Assembly (NCBI GenBank): GCA_014378195.1
Contig: JACMOC010000059.1
Coordinates: 22,516 to 86,515 of the forward strand
Reading direction: 5' to 3'
DNA: 64,000 nucleotides
DNA from: Oligoflexus sp.
GTDB lineage: Bacteria; Bdellovibrionota_B; Oligoflexia; Oligoflexales; Oligoflexaceae
This document shows positions 25,301-34,574 of this stretch, one piece after another. Each line of letters starts with the position of its first letter. Position 1 is the stretch's first letter. The notes under the pieces are model-generated. The model was given only the letters and a program-made list of their open reading frames with translations, did no database searches and was not told the origin of the DNA. Both the position numbers and the translations under genes were made by a program.

Positions 25301-27907
25301 TCAGGACTCGACAGTTGCCAGGACTTCGACGGCTGCGGCCTCGACAACGACCCCTTCAACAGGAGCCAGTTCCGCGTCGGCGGTGACAGCCACTTTTTTC
25401 CCGCGTGGCGGAAACTCAAAGCGGAACCCGTTCCAGTCATTTTCCATCACGAGCTTGGCGCTGAATTTCCTGCCTTTTTTCGAGATAAAATCATAAACGA
25501 TCGGTGTTTCCTTGGTTTCGAGAAAGCTGACAAGATCAGAACGTTTCAGCTCACGCTTGCAAAGCATACGAGGAAAGTTGAAACCAGCTCCGCGTTTTTC
25601 TCCGGCTTCGCGCCCCTTGATTTTGGTCAAGCAGGCGAAGTCCGCCGGTGTTTCCTTGACCATGCAATCAGGCTCACACTTGAGTGGACAGGGAGCAATC
25701 GGCTCTTCATTCACCTCAAGGTTTGAGTCCGCAGAGGATTCTTCGCTGTTCTCGACAACCTGCCTGACGAGCTTGCCGTTTTCAAGTCCGAGAGTCGCTT
25801 TATACGACTTGCCGTTGGCATTTTTAAAACCATCAAGCTCAGGTGTCGCCTTGTTTTTAATCAAGGTCCGTACAACGTTCGGGTTGATATAACGGCCGTT
25901 AAAATCTTTCCAAATCAGAAAATCACAGGCTTTTTTATCGGAACGTTTGGTGCTTTCACTGCACCCATAAAACCACGCGCGTTCGAAGACGTCACGACTG
26001 CAGTTGGGGCAAGGGCCGAGCGAGTCGACTTCTGGATAGATATTCTCAAAGTCGAAATCCCGCGTTCTATCGACAACGTCCTTCGCGTAGGTCCCGATCT
26101 CCAGCATAAACTCTGAAGCCGTTCTCTGACCGGCTTCCACTTCATTGAGAAACAATTCGAGTTGTCCCGTCAGCTCAGCGGAAGTCAAGCGACTGGCTTT
26201 TACGCGATGCAGGATATCGATTAGCCGAATCCCTTTGGGCGTTGGTCTCAAGCCTTCGTCCACATATTCGCGATTTTTCAAGTTTTCGATAATATCAGCA
26301 CGCGTAGCCGCAGTCCCAAGGCCATCGGCGCTGCGAAGAGCCTGTGAAAGCTCTTCGTTTTCGATTTGGCGTCCAGCGTTTTCCATAAGGGAAAGGAGGC
26401 CCGCCTCTGAGATACGAGCCGGTGGCTTGGTCTCATGCTCTTCGAGTATCGCGGCATGACTTTGCACGGTTACGCCTTCTGCTTTGTCTTTGCCAACAAC
26501 GAGCGCAGCGAAGGCTTTGTCGCCGTTATCGGGAACCTTGCCGAAAACAGCTTCCCAGCCCGCTTGTTTTAAAACACGGGGGGGACGACTTCTAAAGAGG
26601 TTCCCGGCAACGACTGTCGTCCGTTCCACTTCTTCATAGATAGAAGGCGGATAAAATGCGGCCATAAACTGTCGAGCAACAAGATCAAAGAGCTTTTGAT
26701 CGTCACCTTCCATCACGCGCAATTCTCCCGTCGGGATGATTGCAAAGTGATCGGTAACGCCTTCATTGTTAAAAATCTTATCCTGGTTCAAAAGCCCTGT
26801 GTCCTGAAGATGCTTGGCATGTGGGGCAAACTCGGGAACAGCGCCGAATGAGCCGAGGACACGCTCCACTTCAGGTCGGTAATCTTCGGGCAAAACTTTC
26901 GAACTCGTACGCGGATAGGTAAGCACCTTGTGCGTTTCATAACAACGCTGTGCAGCGCGCAGGGTACGGGTTGCGGACCAACCAAAACGGGTGTTGGCCG
27001 TTCTTTGCAAACTGGTCAAATCGAAAAGCAGAGGTGGTTGGCGCTGCGAGGGTTTGCGGATTTCCGAAGCGAGTGCAGGTTTGCCCACGATCGCTTGAAT
27101 GACCTGCTCTGCGTTTGCCTTCTCAAAAATTCTGTCTTCTTTGAGTTCGCGTGTCGCATTTTTACGCTCAAAATTGGCATCGTACCAGGTACCGTCATAG
27201 ATCTGACCGTTAACCTCGAAATTGCCTTGAACAGTCCAGTAGGGCTGCGAAATATGTTCGAGGACTTCCATTTCCCGTTCCACGAGCAAACTCAAAGTGG
27301 GCGTTTGCACGCGACCAGCGGACCAGGACACGCCCCGCTGATTTTTGGACTTGAGACGCACTGTCAAGGCTCGCGTCGCGTTCATTCCGATAAGCCAGTC
27401 AGCATTGGCCCGACATTCAGCAGCAGCGGCAAGGCCTTCATATTTCTGACCATTCTGAAGATTGAGAAAACCTTCCTGAATAGCTTTTTTAGTCATAGAT
27501 TGAAGCCATAGTCTTTTGACTGGCTTCTCAACACCCACGAATTTGACGATCTCGCGGAAAATCAACTCACCTTCGCGCGCCGCATCGCAGGCGTTCACGA
27601 AATAAGCGACATCTTTGCGCTCTATCAGTTTTTTGATCACGCCAAGTCGGTTTTTCTGTTTGGGAACGGGCTTGGTTTTGAATTCTTCCGGTACGATAGG
27701 GAGATCGGCCAAACGCCACCTTTTGTAGGCGGAGCTAATGTCCTCAGGCTCGAGGAGTGTCAGGATATGTCCTACGGCATAGGTACAGATGAAGTCATCG
27801 CTTTCATAGTACTCGCCTTTGGCTTTTTCTTCGAAGCCACCAAGCGCCGCAGTCACATCTTTTGCAACACTGGGCTTTTCAGTGATAATCAAACCTTTTC
27901 CGGCCAT
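25301..27907 (-). CDS. topB: DNA topoisomerase III-like type IA enzyme
   Basis: 868 residues from ATG 27907 (TGAGGA six bases upstream). Relaxes negative supercoils and decatenates single-stranded DNA. Seen: TOPRIM domain (LIITEKPSVAKDVTAAL, then DAAREGELIFREI), the conserved AGRVQTPTL, the active-site tyrosine in VLTYPRTSS, and GLGTAATRADIIENL. The C-terminus has a CPNCSRDVF ... C zinc-knuckle and two topoisomerase C-terminal repeats (around NGKSYKATLGLENG and ISKKGRKFSAKLVMENDWNG), separated by a cysteine-rich segment. Ends in an Ala/Val-rich tail. topB versus a topA-like paralogue is judged from the DAAREGELIFREI and TYPRTSS text. Confidence 0.9.
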   Translation of the reverse strand: MAGKGLIITEKPSVAKDVTAALGGFEEKAKGEYYESDDFICTYAVGHILTLLEPEDISSAYKRWRLADLPIVPEEFKTKPVPKQKNRLGVIKKLIERKDVAYFVNACDAAREGELIFREIVKFVGVEKPVKRLWLQSMTKKAIQEGFLNLQNGQKYEGLAAAAECRANADWLIGMNATRALTVRLKSKNQRGVSWSAGRVQTPTLSLLVEREMEVLEHISQPYWTVQGNFEVNGQIYDGTWYDANFERKNATRELKEDRIFEKANAEQVIQAIVGKPALASEIRKPSQRQPPLLFDLTSLQRTANTRFGWSATRTLRAAQRCYETHKVLTYPRTSSKVLPEDYRPEVERVLGSFGAVPEFAPHAKHLQDTGLLNQDKIFNNEGVTDHFAIIPTGELRVMEGDDQKLFDLVARQFMAAFYPPSIYEEVERTTVVAGNLFRSRPPRVLKQAGWEAVFGKVPDNGDKAFAALVVGKDKAEGVTVQSHAAILEEHETKPPARISEAGLLSLMENAGRQIENEELSQALRSADGLGTAATRADIIENLKNREYVDEGLRPTPKGIRLIDILHRVKASRLTSAELTGQLELFLNEVEAGQRTASEFMLEIGTYAKDVVDRTRDFDFENIYPEVDSLGPCPNCSRDVFERAWFYGCSESTKRSDKKACDFLIWKDFNGRYINPNVVRTLIKNKATPELDGFKNANGKSYKATLGLENGKLVRQVVENSEESSADSNLEVNEEPIAPCPLKCEPDCMVKETPADFACLTKIKGREAGEKRGAGFNFPRMLCKRELKRSDLVSFLETKETPIVYDFISKKGRKFSAKLVMENDWNGFRFEFPPRGKKVAVTADAELAPVEGVVVEAAAVEVLATVES

Positions 27908-28204
27908 CCAAGTCCTCATTCAGGATTCGAGCAATTAACGCCAATTTGACTTGTGCGCAAAGGGGTCTTGCTCATTCATAAAGCGAGCTTACGCTTCGCA
28001 CTGTCAAGACCTTTTTACCAGGATTTTTTTCGACACGTCAAAATGGGGCTAATGGCTCATAATTTAGGTAAAGTCATTGTGACCGATTTTGGGAAAAAGA
28101 CTAGCATTTAGTTTTTAATACCCGCCAAACCTTCTTGGGGGCCGTACTTCACCTGTGATAGGGTTCGGGTCCGAAGGCATCAGTACTATAATAAAGGAAC
28201 CCTC

Positions 28205-29368
28205 GTGAACGAGCGATTAGGATTGGCACCGATGGAAGGCGTAAGTGACTGGCCTTTTCGGCTTTGGTTTTCCCAGACCAGTGCACCGGCGTTTATGAGC
28301 ACTCCTTTTCTACGTGCCACAGATACGTATCCAAAGCATATTCCCGAAGACTTTGCGCCCGAGCTGAATCGTTATGTGATGCCTTATGACCTGATTCCTC
28401 AGGTGATGGCCTCACGCCCTGAGGACTTTGTCCGGGCGGCCCGACTTTTTCTGGAAGCCGGCGCAAAATGGGTCGATCTCAACTGCGGCTGTCCGTCACC
28501 CAATCCCGTGAGCGGTGGAGCCGGCAGCAGCCTCCTGAAAACGCCACGTACGTTTCTCGATTTTGTGGAAGAGATTGCGGCACAACTCCCGCCGGATTCG
28601 TTTAGCGTTAAGATGCGCACTGGTTTTGATGATACGGGCGTATTCGCCGCCGCGATTGAAGGGCTCAAACATCTGCCTCTGCGTCAACTCACGGTCCATG
28701 GCCGGACACGCAAGGATCGCTACGATGGCGAAGCCCGGTGGGATCTGATACAGCACGCCCGTGATGCCCTCCCCTATCCCGTCGTTGCATCGGGAGACGT
28801 CGTCTCATGGGCCACATGGCAAAACAAAAAAAGCCAGCATCCCTCGATCAAAAACGTAATTATCGGTCGTGGCGCTTTACGAAATCCCTGGATCTTCGCC
28901 GAGCTTCGGACCGGTGAGCCCCTGACAATTTCGCGCCGGACTCTGGTTCTGGCCTTGGCGTCTTTCGCGCAGATTATGGAGCTCTCCTACAATCATCCCG
29001 AAAAGCTCGATGAGTTGGTGAAAAGCGGCGTTTTTAGCGGAACATGTGCCGCCGATGAAGTTCTTTGGCGCAATCTCTGGTCGCATTTAAATGACGATGA
29101 GCCCCGAAATTTGAGTGTCGAACGTTTTGCCTTCGGACGCACGAAGATGATTTGGAATTCGCTCAGGAGCTCGCTCCCTGCAGAATTTTTTGATCCCACT
29201 CTTTTACGCGCTAAAACACTCGGCGAATTCCTGTCTGCGCTGGACCAGCGAGGCGACCCTTCGTTTTCTGTCGCTCATACTCCAGCCTGGGATTGGCTCT
29301 TTACAAGCAGCCGCAAGAAAAATGCAGTCACTACCGACTTAGAAGTTTCTCCGGCTTTGCCATCTTAA
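28205..29368 (+). CDS. tRNA-dihydrouridine synthase
   Basis: 387 residues; starts at GTG with AAGGA seven bases upstream. Reduces uridine to dihydrouridine in the tRNA D-loop with FMN and NADPH. Seen: the FMN-binding start LGLAPMEGVSDWPFR, DLNCGCPSPNPVSGGAGSSLL with the active-site cysteine, VKMRTGFDD, LTVHGRTRKDRYDG, and GRGALRNPWIF. Overall closest to DusC/DusB-like enzymes. It is longer than most (320-350) due to a C-terminal extension. Its 3' end lies 38 bases from the degenerate intron on the opposite strand. Confidence 0.92.
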   Translation: MNERLGLAPMEGVSDWPFRLWFSQTSAPAFMSTPFLRATDTYPKHIPEDFAPELNRYVMPYDLIPQVMASRPEDFVRAARLFLEAGAKWVDLNCGCPSPNPVSGGAGSSLLKTPRTFLDFVEEIAAQLPPDSFSVKMRTGFDDTGVFAAAIEGLKHLPLRQLTVHGRTRKDRYDGEARWDLIQHARDALPYPVVASGDVVSWATWQNKKSQHPSIKNVIIGRGALRNPWIFAELRTGEPLTISRRTLVLALASFAQIMELSYNHPEKLDELVKSGVFSGTCAADEVLWRNLWSHLNDDEPRNLSVERFAFGRTKMIWNSLRSSLPAEFFDPTLLRAKTLGEFLSALDQRGDPSFSVAHTPAWDWLFTSSRKKNAVTTDLEVSPALPS

Positions 29369-29406
29369 GGTTTCCGGGTATTTTTCTAGTTTCAAGAATT
29401 TGATAA

Positions 29407-29823
29407 TCATCTCTTCTGCTTAGCGGAAATGACGCGATCCAAAACCGTTGGGATACCAAGCTTTCGTGCCCCCCCATTTGGTTTAGGAATTTCCACACGC
29501 AGCGCGGGCTGCGGTTTGTGGCGTTCTTCAATTAGCTCTCGTTTGATTCGCGGCCATTTTTTTACCAAATAACTTTGAATTACGTCGGTCGACATCCTGT
29601 CGATACCGGCAGCTCCGCCGTTACTCATTACTTTTCGAGTGGCCTTCTGCATGTTTTCGCGTTCGATCACCGCAGTCATCAGATCTGTGAGCTTAGGCGG
29701 ATGAAGATCCCTTGTCGTCCGAGTGTTGGACCCACCTTCGGGATACTCTCGCGCTTTCCGAGCGCTACCCTCCTCCAAGGTTTCAGGTATTTCAGCCGTC
29801 TGATCTAGGTCTTTTCCACTCAT
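29407..29823 (-). pseudogene. ltrA: Truncated group II intron reverse transcriptase/maturase (N-terminal part)
   Basis: 138 codons of an intron-encoded reverse transcriptase: VIERENMQKATRKVMSN, GGAAGIDRMSTDVIQSYL, KPQPALRVEIPKPNGGARKLGIP and TVLDRVI are the RT-0/RT-1/RT-2 blocks of bacterial intron maturases. It stops right after TVLDRVI, where a full protein continues for about 300 residues with the YADD active site. That part and the maturase domain are gone, so the protein is inactive. Confidence 0.88.
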
Positions 29824-30216
29824 GAGATTTAGGTTCCCTACCTTATTTAAATGTTTGGGCCTTCGACTGGATCGAGCAGTCTTAGTATGCCCGCTGCTGA
29901 CTTCTGATATTCTCCCGACGTCTCACAACCTCAGTGGTATCAGATCTCCCCGGGTAATGCACACCCACCTTCACACTTATGCCTGCTGCATAGACAACCG
30001 CGCGTTCCGTGTAAGTATTAGACATTGATGATAATAGCTATCTCATCCCACGCGGCAGCCTCTTATGCAGTTTCTGTACGTCAGGCCAGTGCTTTGCCTT
30101 CGGCTTCCTTCAGATTCCACCTCACGATGGACACCCTTGCCGTTCAGCTAACGCTTCCCCTTACCGGGTGCGTAGAGGACTTTCACCTCCGAATGGGTGC
30201 GCCCTGCCGGGCGCAC
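29407..30216 (-). mobile_element. Group II intron remnant (probably class C), 3' truncated
   Basis: On the minus strand the element starts at GTGCGCCCGG (30216), a group II 5' consensus, and continues for about 390 bases with recognisable intron RNA text: a GGTGAAAGTCC stretch, AGCTGAACGGCAAGGG, GTGAGGTGGAATCTGAAGG. It then enters the RT gene and breaks off inside it at about 29407, so domains IV (part), V and VI and the 3' splice site are missing. The 5' end lies a few bases after the T-run of the terminator at 30221-30250, in the same orientation: the site preference known for class C introns. Flanking genes are intact. Confidence 0.82.
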
Positions 30217-30220
30217 CATG

Positions 30221-30250
30221 AAAAAGGCCGGTGATTTCTCACCGGCCTTT
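30221..30250 (-). terminator. Terminator of the coiled-coil protein gene; intron insertion site
   Basis: AAAGGCCGGTGA and TCACCGGCCTTT form a perfect 12-base stem around a four-base loop; on the minus strand it is followed by a T-run and then the intron 5' end. Confidence 0.9.
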
Positions 30251-30254
30251 GATT

Positions 30255-30917
30255 TTAGAAGAGTTTGGACGTTGGTGCCGCCGGGGGTAACGTCGATTTT
30301 TCGGGGAGAGCTGGGTCGACGTCTGTTTTCACATGCCGACCATAAACGACTTCAAACACCTGCTTCACGCTTGTGGTTTCGTCGATATCCCGGGCAAGTC
30401 GATCGACTTCACCCTTCTTTTGAATAATAGCTTCTTCAAGCTCACGAATCTCACCAACCATTTTATCGTTCTGACGCTGCAGTTTATCCACTTTTCTGCC
30501 GGCATCCTCAATTATTGAATGAATATCGATCTTCGCCGACAGCAGAGTTTTCTGAACGATAATAACAACCATTTCTTTTTTGCTATCAGGCAATTCCCTC
30601 ATGAGGCGAATCACGTCTTCGATAGTATAAGGTGACTTGTTCACTTCCGAGCCTTCCTTTGCGGGGGTAGGAACCACATAACGATTGGGAACATTCGCCT
30701 GATTTGAAGCTAGCGCCGGAATCTGGGGCTGGCTCAAAGTCTGACTGTTGGGTGGAACTGCTTTTTGAACCAGGGGCGGTTGACTGAAAGGTGGAGGCGA
30801 GGCAGGTGCGGAAGGCGGCATCGAGATGCGTTCGCCTTCAGGCGTGTCTTTGCGTTGCCTCGAAGCCTCGGCTTCAGCAAACCCAAAACCACTCGTTTTT
30901 TTGCCAAAAATACTCAC
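30255..30917 (-). CDS. Unknown coiled-coil protein with Pro-rich linker
   Basis: 220 residues. A short N-terminal motif (MSIFGKKTSGFGFAEAEA), a long Pro/Ser/Gln-rich flexible linker (about 30-90), a helical domain (TIEDVIRLMRELPDSKKEM, VVIIVQKTLLSAKID) and a coiled coil (residues ~135-175, KVDKLQRQNDKMVGEI and onward), with a Pro-rich tail. No signal peptide or membrane segment, so cytoplasmic. GTG start is preceded by a purine-rich GAGAGATG. The linker/coiled-coil layout suggests a scaffold or cell-pole protein; family not recognised. Confidence 0.7.
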   Translation of the reverse strand: MSIFGKKTSGFGFAEAEASRQRKDTPEGERISMPPSAPASPPPFSQPPLVQKAVPPNSQTLSQPQIPALASNQANVPNRYVVPTPAKEGSEVNKSPYTIEDVIRLMRELPDSKKEMVVIIVQKTLLSAKIDIHSIIEDAGRKVDKLQRQNDKMVGEIRELEEAIIQKKGEVDRLARDIDETTSVKQVFEVVYGRHVKTDVDPALPEKSTLPPAAPTSKLF

Positions 30918-31094
30918 GCATCATCTCTCTAGGAAGAAAACCTTACCGTTCTTCGGCGTCACGCCTCAAAAACTTGAGATACTTTTCGCTCAACCCGCAA
31001 ATTGGGGCTAAAACTTCAGTACCTTACGAATATTTTCCGCTCAAGCTTCGGAATTGTTTAAAACCTGCCGATAACTTGCCCGAGGATGGGTCCC

Positions 31095-32069
31095 ATGCAA
31101 CAAGCGCTCACTACAATCGGACATTATCAAATTTTGGAGCTGGTCGGAGAAGGAGGGCTTGGCAAAGTCTTTCGTGCTCTCGACACCCAGAACGGGAGCA
31201 TTGTCGCGCTCAAACTCCTGCACGAACGCTACGGTCGAGACGAACGTTTCCTTGGTGTCTTTCATCGCGAACTCATGATGCACCGCACACTGTCCCACCC
31301 CTCGCTGGTGCCGATTCTTGACAATCATTTTGAGCCGCCCATATGTTACATCGTGAGCCGCTACATCGATGGCTGGCCGTCGCGCTTTCTCACTCGTCAT
31401 TATGGACGTATTCCACCACTCGTTGCGCTAGCATTGATGGTACAGGTCAGTGCGGGACTCGATGCTTTACACCTTAGAGATCTCGTTCATGGCGATCTCT
31501 CGGCAGCCAACATTCTTATTGAAAAAACAGGTAAGGTATTTTTAACAGACTTTAGCCTAACGGCGGACGTCACGTCTCTCGTTACGAAAGAACATATTTT
31601 CGGGACCCCTGGTTATTATTCTCCCGAACATTTGACTTCGAATCCCGTAACCCCGGCCTCCGACGTCTACGTCATAGGCCTTCTGCTCTGGGAATTCATC
31701 ATGGGTACAAAACTGATCCCGGCCCTGGAGGCAGGGAAAAACGTCCAGACTCTTCTCCAGCACATGTCTAATATCTCATTCCGAAATTTGAAGTGCACCA
31801 GTGAAGAATTGGTAAAGGACCTTCTGGGCCTCTTTCGTATGATCCTGCATCCAGTCGCCGCGAAACGCTTTGAAAACGGTGAGAAACTGGGTCGTGCCCT
31901 CGAACTTGTCTTAAAAAAACACGGCATCCATAACCCCCAGGCGGCCGTCGTTGAATATCTTTCCGACGGGCTTCTTCCAACGTCTTATAAAGTGCAAAAC
32001 CAAAACATCTATCTCGGATATGCAGTGTACAGCGTCGAGGATTTGATGCTGCTCAACCCAAAAGCATGA
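31095..32069 (+). CDS. Eukaryote-like Ser/Thr protein kinase with altered catalytic motifs
   Basis: 324 residues from ATG 31095 (GAGG nine bases upstream; ATG 31086 is too close to it). Kinase subdomains: Gly-rich loop LVGEGGLGKVFRA, VAIK-type lysine in VALKLL, hinge YIVSRYIDGWP, catalytic loop VHGDLSAANILI (HGD in place of HRD), metal-binding TDFSLT (DFS in place of DFG), GTPGYYSPEHL (APE-like) and SDVYVIGLLLWEF. The catalytic Asp and metal Asp are kept, so it may be active as a non-RD kinase. No transmembrane segment and no PASTA or sensor domain; the last ~60 residues form a short extra tail. Substrates unknown. Confidence 0.9.
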   Translation: MQQALTTIGHYQILELVGEGGLGKVFRALDTQNGSIVALKLLHERYGRDERFLGVFHRELMMHRTLSHPSLVPILDNHFEPPICYIVSRYIDGWPSRFLTRHYGRIPPLVALALMVQVSAGLDALHLRDLVHGDLSAANILIEKTGKVFLTDFSLTADVTSLVTKEHIFGTPGYYSPEHLTSNPVTPASDVYVIGLLLWEFIMGTKLIPALEAGKNVQTLLQHMSNISFRNLKCTSEELVKDLLGLFRMILHPVAAKRFENGEKLGRALELVLKKHGIHNPQAAVVEYLSDGLLPTSYKVQNQNIYLGYAVYSVEDLMLLNPKA

Positions 32070-32125
32070 TGTGAGATTCCGCCTGACACGCTATATCTTA
32101 TGCTGAACATTCAGTGAGGCTACCC

Positions 32126-32422
32126 ATGATAGAACACATCGTCCTCTTCCGCTGCAAGCCCGGCACGACCGATACCATTCGCGAGCAATTCGTGGCCGCA
32201 GCTCGTAGCCTTAAAGGCGAAATCCCAGGCATACTCTATCTCAGCGCAGGGACCAACTGGTCCGATCGGTCCGATGGTTATGAGCTGGCGCTCGTCGAGC
32301 GTTTTGCTGATAAAAAAGCCCTCGATGCCTATCAAATCCATCCCTACCATGAAAAGTTCAAGTCCGAGTGGGTCAAGCCGCACATCGAAAAAGTGCTGGC
32401 GGTTGATTATTTTATCGCCTAA
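32126..32422 (+). CDS. Dabb family (stress-responsive A/B barrel) protein
   Basis: 98 residues. The Dabb fold is a dimeric ferredoxin-like barrel of varied or unknown role. Seen: MIEHIVLFRCKPGTTDTIREQF, a loop, and the final HPYHEKFKSEWVKPHIEKVLAVDYF which is the hallmark (HxxH ... D). ATG at 32126 has GAGG six bases upstream; GTG 32114 sits inside the site. Lies 56 bases after the kinase. Confidence 0.88.
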   Translation: MIEHIVLFRCKPGTTDTIREQFVAAARSLKGEIPGILYLSAGTNWSDRSDGYELALVERFADKKALDAYQIHPYHEKFKSEWVKPHIEKVLAVDYFIA

Positions 32423-32568
32423 AGGACAGGTTATTCAACTGTACTTTGAAGAACTTACCAGCAAGCCGCCGGCAGCTGGTAAGTCCCAAATCCTCCCGCA
32501 ATCTTAAGCTCCCCCGCTCGCCACCGATAACCTTAACAGATCATTTTTATACGGTTCATGAGGCACGC

Positions 32569-33555
32569 GTGTCGGGCAAAAACAAAATCCTTAAAAAGGG
32601 CGAACTCTTGTTCAAAGCTGGTGACAGCTCGGACGGGATGTATGTCTTGCGTAAGGGCCAGATACAGATTTTCCTCGACAAGGCAGGCACGGACATCTTC
32701 CTCGCCACTGTCGCAGCAGGCGGTATGATAGGTGAGATGTCCCTTTTCGATAAAAAACCCAGGTCCGCGTCTGCGCGGGCTATTGAAGAGACCGAAGTCA
32801 CTCAGATCAGCAATGACGACTTTAATAAGATCATTCAACAGATTCCCAAATGGCTCGTAAGTCTCATGGCCACTCTCTCATCGAGGCTTCGCGATACCAA
32901 CGAACGGCTCCAGGATCTTGAGTCCAAATACAAAAGCAATTACAATCCACTCGAAGAATTGATTCGGACCCTACAGATTCTTATCCTCCTCTATTATAAA
33001 GACGGAGTCAAAGAAGGCAAAACCTGGATGCTCGACCGGGAGGCCGTTACTGTTGATCTTGGTAAAATACTGAATCTCGACAAAACAAAAATCGATCATT
33101 GGCTCAATTCGCTAATCAAGGGAGGCCTGCTCCTCGCCGCGAAAAGCCAATATAAAAAAGACACGCTCATCAGTCAGAACCGTGGCGATCTGGAACGATT
33201 TAGCGAGTTCGCACGCAAATTTAGGGTCAAAAATCCAAATATGAAGTCATTACCACAGGACTATGTCGATATTCTTGAGATGTTGAATAAAATCGCCAAA
33301 ACAACCGCTTACGATACGTTTAGCATCGATTTGAAACAGCTGATGTCGGATGCGAGAGGACTGGGATTCCGCTCGGACGCATGGCCACAAATGGTCCCCA
33401 TGCTAGCTGATATCGACGATTCGGTTGCCCTTATCAAAGGCCCGAAAGACATCGTATTTAAGGTGACAAAAAAATCAATTGAAGGCTTTCTCCTCGCCGC
33501 AAAAGTTCTCCGTGCCGTATCTGGCGACGATAAATCTCCCGTCAAAGCAGCTTAA
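32569..33555 (+). CDS. Cyclic-nucleotide-binding domain protein
   Basis: 328 residues. N-terminal cNMP-binding domain: KGELLFKAGDSSDGMYVLRKG, then the phosphate-binding cassette GEMSLFDKKPRSASARA, then ETEVTQISNDDF. This is followed by a helix (DTNERLQDLESKYKS) and a C-terminal region of about 190 residues that does not contain the CRP winged helix I know: a helical block with LDKTKIDHWLNSLIKGGLL (helix-turn-helix-like) and a second block. Thus CRP-family DNA binding is possible but not shown. Start is chosen at GTG 32569 (GAGG six bases upstream); the frame is open to 32446. Confidence 0.8.
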   Translation: MSGKNKILKKGELLFKAGDSSDGMYVLRKGQIQIFLDKAGTDIFLATVAAGGMIGEMSLFDKKPRSASARAIEETEVTQISNDDFNKIIQQIPKWLVSLMATLSSRLRDTNERLQDLESKYKSNYNPLEELIRTLQILILLYYKDGVKEGKTWMLDREAVTVDLGKILNLDKTKIDHWLNSLIKGGLLLAAKSQYKKDTLISQNRGDLERFSEFARKFRVKNPNMKSLPQDYVDILEMLNKIAKTTAYDTFSIDLKQLMSDARGLGFRSDAWPQMVPMLADIDDSVALIKGPKDIVFKVTKKSIEGFLLAAKVLRAVSGDDKSPVKAA

Positions 33556-33582
33556 TCCGCAAAAAACCATGGAATCAACCGC

Positions 33583-34545
33583 TCAACATGGGGGTTGGGT
33601 TGGTAACTCGACATCGTGATGTTGGCCTGCATGATCGTGATCGTGGACGTCCTCGTGATCAATTTCTATCGTCACAAATTTATAACCCTTGGTTTTTAAA
33701 TCGCTACGCACGGCCTCACGGACAGTGTCCGGTGCACAGCCCTTGCTTATAAGCAAACGCGTCGTCAACACATGCTGATGCCCATCGAGCGACCATGCCT
33801 GGAGCTCCACGACTTTTTCCACGCCTTTGATCATTTTCATCTGCTTTTGCAGTGTGCTTGTATCTTCGGCACCAGGAACGTACTGCAATATGATGCGGAA
33901 GGGTTCGCGAAGATTGCGAATCACGTTCCAACTGATAAACACGCTGATGCCCATCGCGAGGATCGGATCGATCCAGGCGAGGTTGAAAAAGTAGATACAG
34001 ACTGCACCAATCAGAACGACGATCCAGCCGAGGAGATCTTCGACCAAATGCCAAGACATGATTTTTTCGTTGTGGGAGTGTCCGTGCGATAAACGAACAG
34101 CGGCAATCCCATTCACCGCGATACCGACAATGGCCAGGCCGACCATGCCTTTGACGTTGGGCAAAGCTTCCGGATGAATCAGGTGTTGCACGGCTTCTAT
34201 CAAAACAACGACAGATCCGGAGATGATAACGATACCCGAGATGATAGCGGATACGACCGAATAACGAAGATAGCCGTAGGGCAGACTCGCTGAGGGCCCA
34301 CCCTGCGATTTTTTCTCAAGGTGCAAAGCTAACGCAAGGCTTAAGCTATCGCCAAGATCATGAATAGCCCCCGCAATGATTGCAAAACTCCCGGTAAGCG
34401 CTCCACCCACGAGTTCAATGAGCGAAAATACAAAATTAAGTATGAACGCAAAACGAATGCGTTTTATTGAGCCCGCATGATCCGCGCTGGCACCCAAACT
34501 CGAGTGGTCGTGACCGTGATGATGATGGTGGTGGTGGGAACCCAT
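33583..34545 (-). CDS. Cation diffusion facilitator (zinc exporter type)
   Basis: 320 residues, six transmembrane helices. Exports Zn(II) or a similar ion from the cytoplasm in exchange for protons. Site A: AGAIHDLGDSLSL in helix 2 (HxxxD) and MSWHLVEDLLGW in helix 5 (HxxxD). The N-terminus has seven consecutive histidines plus HGHDH, and the C-terminus has HEDVHDHDHAGQHHD, both metal-binding. Cytoplasmic C-terminal domain: VVELQAWSLDGHQHVLTTRLLI. Encoded 29 bases after the ZIP-like gene, so likely co-expressed. The natural poly-His start resembles a purification tag but is flanked by ordinary family sequence. Confidence 0.93.
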   Translation of the reverse strand: MGSHHHHHHHGHDHSSLGASADHAGSIKRIRFAFILNFVFSLIELVGGALTGSFAIIAGAIHDLGDSLSLALALHLEKKSQGGPSASLPYGYLRYSVVSAIISGIVIISGSVVVLIEAVQHLIHPEALPNVKGMVGLAIVGIAVNGIAAVRLSHGHSHNEKIMSWHLVEDLLGWIVVLIGAVCIYFFNLAWIDPILAMGISVFISWNVIRNLREPFRIILQYVPGAEDTSTLQKQMKMIKGVEKVVELQAWSLDGHQHVLTTRLLISKGCAPDTVREAVRSDLKTKGYKFVTIEIDHEDVHDHDHAGQHHDVELPTQPPC

Positions 34546-34574
34546 CTTCGTATCTCCTTGGTGGTGCTTACACT

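Noticed and set aside
28187..28192. TATAAT just before the dihydrouridine synthase gene
   Set aside because: A start of transcription from it would fall after the ribosome-binding site, so it is not a usable -10.
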